Below are positions 61,721 to 64,000 of a DNA stretch of 64,000 nt, in pieces. The notes beneath the pieces are model-generated. The model was not told the DNA's origin. It saw nothing but the letters and a program-made list of their open reading frames with translations, and did not search any database. The position numbers were made by a program, and so were the translations under genes. Numbering within the stretch: position 1 is the first letter of the stretch; every line of letters begins with the position of its first letter. The DNA is taken from the NCBI GenBank assembly GCA_947577075.1, contig CANPTW010000004.1, positions 29,053-93,052 on the forward strand, read 5' to 3'. The stretch comes from an uncultured Oscillibacter sp. (GTDB lineage Bacteria > Bacillota > Clostridia > Oscillospirales > Oscillospiraceae).

Positions 61721-61963
61721 TCAGGGGCCCCCGAGAAAATAGAAGCCCGCAAGGCCCCACAAGGCCAGATCGGCGACACCCACCAGGATTAGCAGCACCG
61801 TCAGGAACGCCAGCAGGGGGCTGCCCTTCCGCGGGGCCGTATCGGGGCGCGCCGGGGGCGCAGTCAGGGCCGCCGTCAAAACCGCCTCCCGGGCCGCCGG
61901 GGCTGCCGGGGGAGCTTCCTCTGCGGGAGCCGTCTGTACGGGATTGGTTGTTTCCTCAGCCAT
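61721..61963 (-). CDS. Small single-pass membrane protein
   Basis: An 80-residue protein: an Ala/Pro/Glu-rich N-terminal 50 residues (EEAPPAAPAAREAVLTAAL) and one C-terminal membrane helix (LLAFLTVLLILVGVADLALWGLAGFYFL). It is tail-anchored in layout. Function not recognised. AGGAG is present upstream of ATG 61963, and a consensus promoter lies at 62003-62031. The ABM-like gene follows 32 bases later and is probably co-transcribed. Confidence 0.7.
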   Translation of the reverse strand: MAEETTNPVQTAPAEEAPPAAPAAREAVLTAALTAPPARPDTAPRKGSPLLAFLTVLLILVGVADLALWGLAGFYFLGGP

Positions 61964-62002
61964 CGAAGGTTTTCTCTCCTCTTCCTGAAATTTCTTGCAG
62001 AA

Positions 62003-62031
62003 ATTCTACCACAAACGCGCTCCTTTTTCAA
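62003..62031 (-). promoter_or_regulatory. Promoter of the small membrane protein / ABM-like pair
   Basis: Minus strand: -35 TTGAAA (62026-62031), 17 bases, -10 TAGAAT (62003-62008). Confidence 0.75.
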
Positions 62032-62056
62032 GAGCTATCCCCTTAAAACACCGCCC

Positions 62057-62085
62057 TTGCCTTTTTCTCCAAAAGCGTGTACACT
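62057..62085 (+). promoter_or_regulatory. lspA promoter
   Basis: -35 TTGCCT (62057-62062), 17 bases, -10 TACACT (62080-62085), 37 bases before ATG 62123. Confidence 0.65.
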
Positions 62086-62122
62086 GTCAGGGAACACCAT
62101 TTCCCCCAAAGGAGGACCCGCC

Positions 62123-62635
62123 ATGCCCTTCACCGCCCTGTCCACCCTGCTGGCCCTGGCCCTGCTGGCCCTGGACCAGTGGGTCAAGCGCCATATCACC
62201 CTCACCCTGCCCCTGGGGGAGACACGCCCCCTCCTGCCCGGCCTTGTGGAGCTGAAAACCGTCCACAATTACGGCGCGGCCTGGTCCAGCTTCTCCGGGG
62301 CGCGCTGGCTGCTGGTGGCCGCCACCAGCCTCATCGTCCTGGTGATCCTGTCCCTGCTGGTCCGGCGGGTGGTCCGGCATCCCCTGGGCACCCTGGCCTG
62401 CTGCCTCATTGTCTCCGGGGGCCTGGGGAACATCCTGGACCGGGTGCGCCTTGGGTACGTGGTGGACATGTTCCACTTCCAGTTTTACGAGCGCTATCCC
62501 GTCTTCAACGTGGCGGACGTCTGCATCGTCTCCGGCTGCGTTCTGGGCCTTATCTACTACCAGTGGTTCTATGAAAAGTACGACAAAAGGGAGAAATCCG
62601 ATGGAAACGCTGACGCTTCATCCCACGGAGGCTGA
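62123..62635 (+). CDS. lspA: Lipoprotein signal peptidase LspA
   Basis: A 170-residue membrane aspartyl protease with four helices that cuts prolipoproteins before the lipid-modified Cys. Conserved blocks: ALDQWVKRHI, VHNYGAAWSSF (the Asn-Gly-Ala motif), and the two catalytic Asp boxes GNILDRVRLGYVVDMFHF and PVFNVADVCI. SD AAAGGAGG precedes ATG 62123. rluD begins 35 bases before its stop. Confidence 0.95.
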   Translation: MPFTALSTLLALALLALDQWVKRHITLTLPLGETRPLLPGLVELKTVHNYGAAWSSFSGARWLLVAATSLIVLVILSLLVRRVVRHPLGTLACCLIVSGGLGNILDRVRLGYVVDMFHFQFYERYPVFNVADVCIVSGCVLGLIYYQWFYEKYDKREKSDGNADASSHGG

Positions 62636-63512
62636 CGCCGGGACCCGGGCGGACGTGTGGCTGGCGGCCCGGCTGGAAAACCTGACCCGGTCCGCCGTCC
62701 AGCGCCTTTTGGAGGAGGGCCGGGTTACCCGGAACGGGAAGCCCCTGGCGAAAAACTGCCGGCTTTCCGGAGGGGAGGTCCTGACCGTCTCCCTGCCGGA
62801 CCCGGAGCCCATTGACGCCCGCCCCCAGGACATCCCCCTGGACGTGGTCTTCGAGGACGGGGACGTCATCGTGGTGAACAAGCCCAAGGGGCTGGTGGTC
62901 CACCCCGCCCCCGGCCACCCGGACGGCACCCTGGTCAACGCCCTGCTCTATCACTGCGGCGGGAGCCTCTCCGGCGTGGGCGGGGCCCTGCGCCCCGGCA
63001 TCGTCCACCGCATCGACCGGGACACCTCCGGCTTGATCATCGCCGCCAAGAACGACTTTGCCCACCTCCGCCTCGCCGCCCAGCTCCAGGACCACAGCCT
63101 GGCCCGGACCTATGAGTGCATCGTCGTGGGGGGGCTGCGGGAGGACGCCGGAACCGTGGACGCCCCCATCGGCCGCCACCCGTCGGACCGGAAACGGATG
63201 GCCGTGGTTCCCGGCGGCCGTCCCGCCGTCACCCATTGGGAGGTGCTGGCCCGCTTCCCCGGCCGCACCCACCTCCGCTGCCGCCTGGAAACCGGGCGGA
63301 CCCATCAGATCCGGGTCCACATGGCCTCCCTGGGCCATCCGGTCTTGGGGGACCCGGTGTACGGAAAGGCCGTCCCCGGCCTTCAGGGCCAGTGCCTGCA
63401 CGCCGCGGCCCTGCGCTTCACCCATCCCCGGACGGGGGAGCGGCTGGAGCTCTCCTGCCCCCTGCCGGAGGAATTTCAAGCCCAGCTCCGGAAGCTGGCC
63501 GGCCAATGCTGA
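62601..63512 (+). CDS. rluD: RluA/RluD-family rRNA pseudouridine synthase
   Basis: A 303-residue enzyme: S4 domain (about 12-70, SAVQRLLEEGRVTRNGKPLAKN) and a catalytic domain with the active Asp in GIVHRIDRDTSGLIIAAKN. The motif LETGRTHQIRVHMASLGHPVLGDPVYG is intact. It converts uridines in 23S rRNA. The lspA-rluD pair is common in Firmicutes. Start ATG 62601 with AAAGGGAG; overlaps lspA by 35 bases. Confidence 0.92.
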   Translation: METLTLHPTEADAGTRADVWLAARLENLTRSAVQRLLEEGRVTRNGKPLAKNCRLSGGEVLTVSLPDPEPIDARPQDIPLDVVFEDGDVIVVNKPKGLVVHPAPGHPDGTLVNALLYHCGGSLSGVGGALRPGIVHRIDRDTSGLIIAAKNDFAHLRLAAQLQDHSLARTYECIVVGGLREDAGTVDAPIGRHPSDRKRMAVVPGGRPAVTHWEVLARFPGRTHLRCRLETGRTHQIRVHMASLGHPVLGDPVYGKAVPGLQGQCLHAAALRFTHPRTGERLELSCPLPEEFQAQLRKLAGQC

Positions 63513-63558
63513 GGCGGCAGATTTTTCAAAAGAATTGAAAGAAAATTGAAAAAACACC

Positions 63559-63587
63559 TTGACAAAACGGGAATCTTTTCGTATACT
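63559..63587 (+). promoter_or_regulatory. tRNA operon promoter
   Basis: -35 TTGACA (63559-63564), 17 bases, -10 TATACT (63582-63587), 32 bases before the first tRNA; typical of a strong stable-RNA promoter. Confidence 0.9.
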
Positions 63588-63618
63588 AATCCTTGCCGTT
63601 TGACGTGAGCGGCGACCC

Positions 63619-63695
63619 GGGAGCATAGCTCAGCTGGTTAGAGCATCTGCCTTACAAGCAGGGGGTCACTGGTTCGAGTCCAGTTGTTCCCACCA
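63619..63695 (+). tRNA. tRNA-Val (anticodon TAC)
   Basis: Acceptor GGGAGCA pairs with TGTTCCC; the anticodon loop CTTACAA reads TAC; the T-arm has GGTTCGAGTCC; CCA is encoded (63693-63695). Confidence 0.97.
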
Positions 63696-63728
63696 GCTTT
63701 TCCCGTTCCCGTTTCACGTTTTGCAGAT

Positions 63729-63805
63729 GGCCCGGTAGTTCAGTTGGTTAGAACGCTAGCCTGTCACGCTAGAGGTCGACGGTTCGAGCCCGTTCCGGGT
63801 CGCCA
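63729..63805 (+). tRNA. tRNA-Asp (anticodon GTC)
   Basis: Acceptor GGCCCGG pairs with CCGGGTC (one wobble); loop CTGTCAC reads GTC; T-arm GGTTCGAGCCC; CCA encoded at 63803-63805. Confidence 0.97.
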
Positions 63806-63808
63806 CCT

Positions 63809-63884
63809 GCCCAGATAGCTCAGTTGGTAGAGCAGTGGACTGAAAATCCACGTGTCGCTGGTTCGATTCCGGCTCTGGGCACCA
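63809..63884 (+). tRNA. tRNA-Phe (anticodon GAA)
   Basis: Acceptor GCCCAGA pairs with TCTGGGC; loop CTGAAAA reads GAA; T-arm GGTTCGATTCC; CCA encoded at 63882-63884. Only 3 bases separate it from tRNA-Asp. Confidence 0.97.
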
Positions 63885-63947
63885 TTTATGCGGGCACTGC
63901 GCAGTCGTCGGCGGCTTGCCGCCTTACGAATGCGGCGTGCCCCACAT

Positions 63948-64000
63948 GCGGGCATAGCTCATCTGGTAGAGCGCCACCTTGCCAAGGTGGAGGTAGCGAG
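63948..64000 (+). tRNA. tRNA-Gly (anticodon GCC), cut by window end
   Basis: Begins GCGGGCATAGCTCATCTGGTAGAGC; the anticodon stem CCACC/GGTGG encloses loop TTGCCAA, reading GCC. The variable region is reached before the window ends. Confidence 0.92.

Overview
The window is a GC-rich, densely coded chromosomal segment dominated by a complete-looking flagellar export, basal-body and motor cluster. Gene content and order (flgB-flgC-fliE-fliF ... flhB-flhA-fliA, a FliY-type switch protein, FlbD, CheC/CheD/CheV, ctsR-mcsA-clpC, SLH surface protein, Fhs, PadR) indicate a Gram-positive member of Clostridia. High GC and alanine-rich proteins suggest an Oscillospiraceae-like motile anaerobe (inference; no 16S is present).

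Layout. 1-3949 (+): end of a large SLH surface protein, a PilZ protein and a ClpB-like AAA+ ATPase. 3898-13875 (-): fliD-fliS-FlgN/FliT-like, a lone FtsE-like ABC ATPase, a chemoreceptor, an FtsA-like ATPase and a membrane protein with a Lys/Ala-rich tail. 14041-15590 (+): a ParA-type ATPase and a ComFB-domain protein. 15591-15912: terminators around a 170-bp hairpin-rich repeat. 15913-42765 (-): the main flagellar/chemotaxis operon, read leftward from a sigma-A-type promoter at 43157-43185 with a leader of about 390 nt. fliL, flhF, flhG, cheA, cheW and cheB are not at their usual places. 43562-48591 (+), divergent from that promoter: a REC/HD-GYP/GGDEF protein, an Hpt protein and a hybrid histidine kinase. 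With PilZ, ComFB and a degenerate EAL-HDOD protein they form a c-di-GMP and phosphorelay layer around the motility genes.

48645-63512 holds housekeeping and accessory genes: a small hypothetical protein, fhs and a formate/nitrite channel (C1 metabolism), a PadR-led three-gene operon, mutY, a zinc-ribbon-like protein, tdk, a PflX-like radical SAM protein, a 2[4Fe-4S] ferredoxin, the CtsR stress operon (without mcsB), lspA and rluD. 63619-64000 is a tRNA cluster (Val, Asp, Phe, Gly) behind a consensus promoter.

The most unusual item is at 49185-49446. Two consensus promoters face each other and converge on one hairpin terminator. The minus transcript carries a 25-codon hydrophobic/basic peptide ORF with a near-perfect, hairpin-masked Shine-Dalgarno. 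The plus transcript has no start codon and is antisense to the 3' end of that ORF. This is the architecture of a type I toxin-antitoxin locus. Other points are two FliM-N-like motifs in the FliY linker, a MITE-like element supplying a gene's stop codon, an ORF without a stop before its terminator, and a leaderless mutY.
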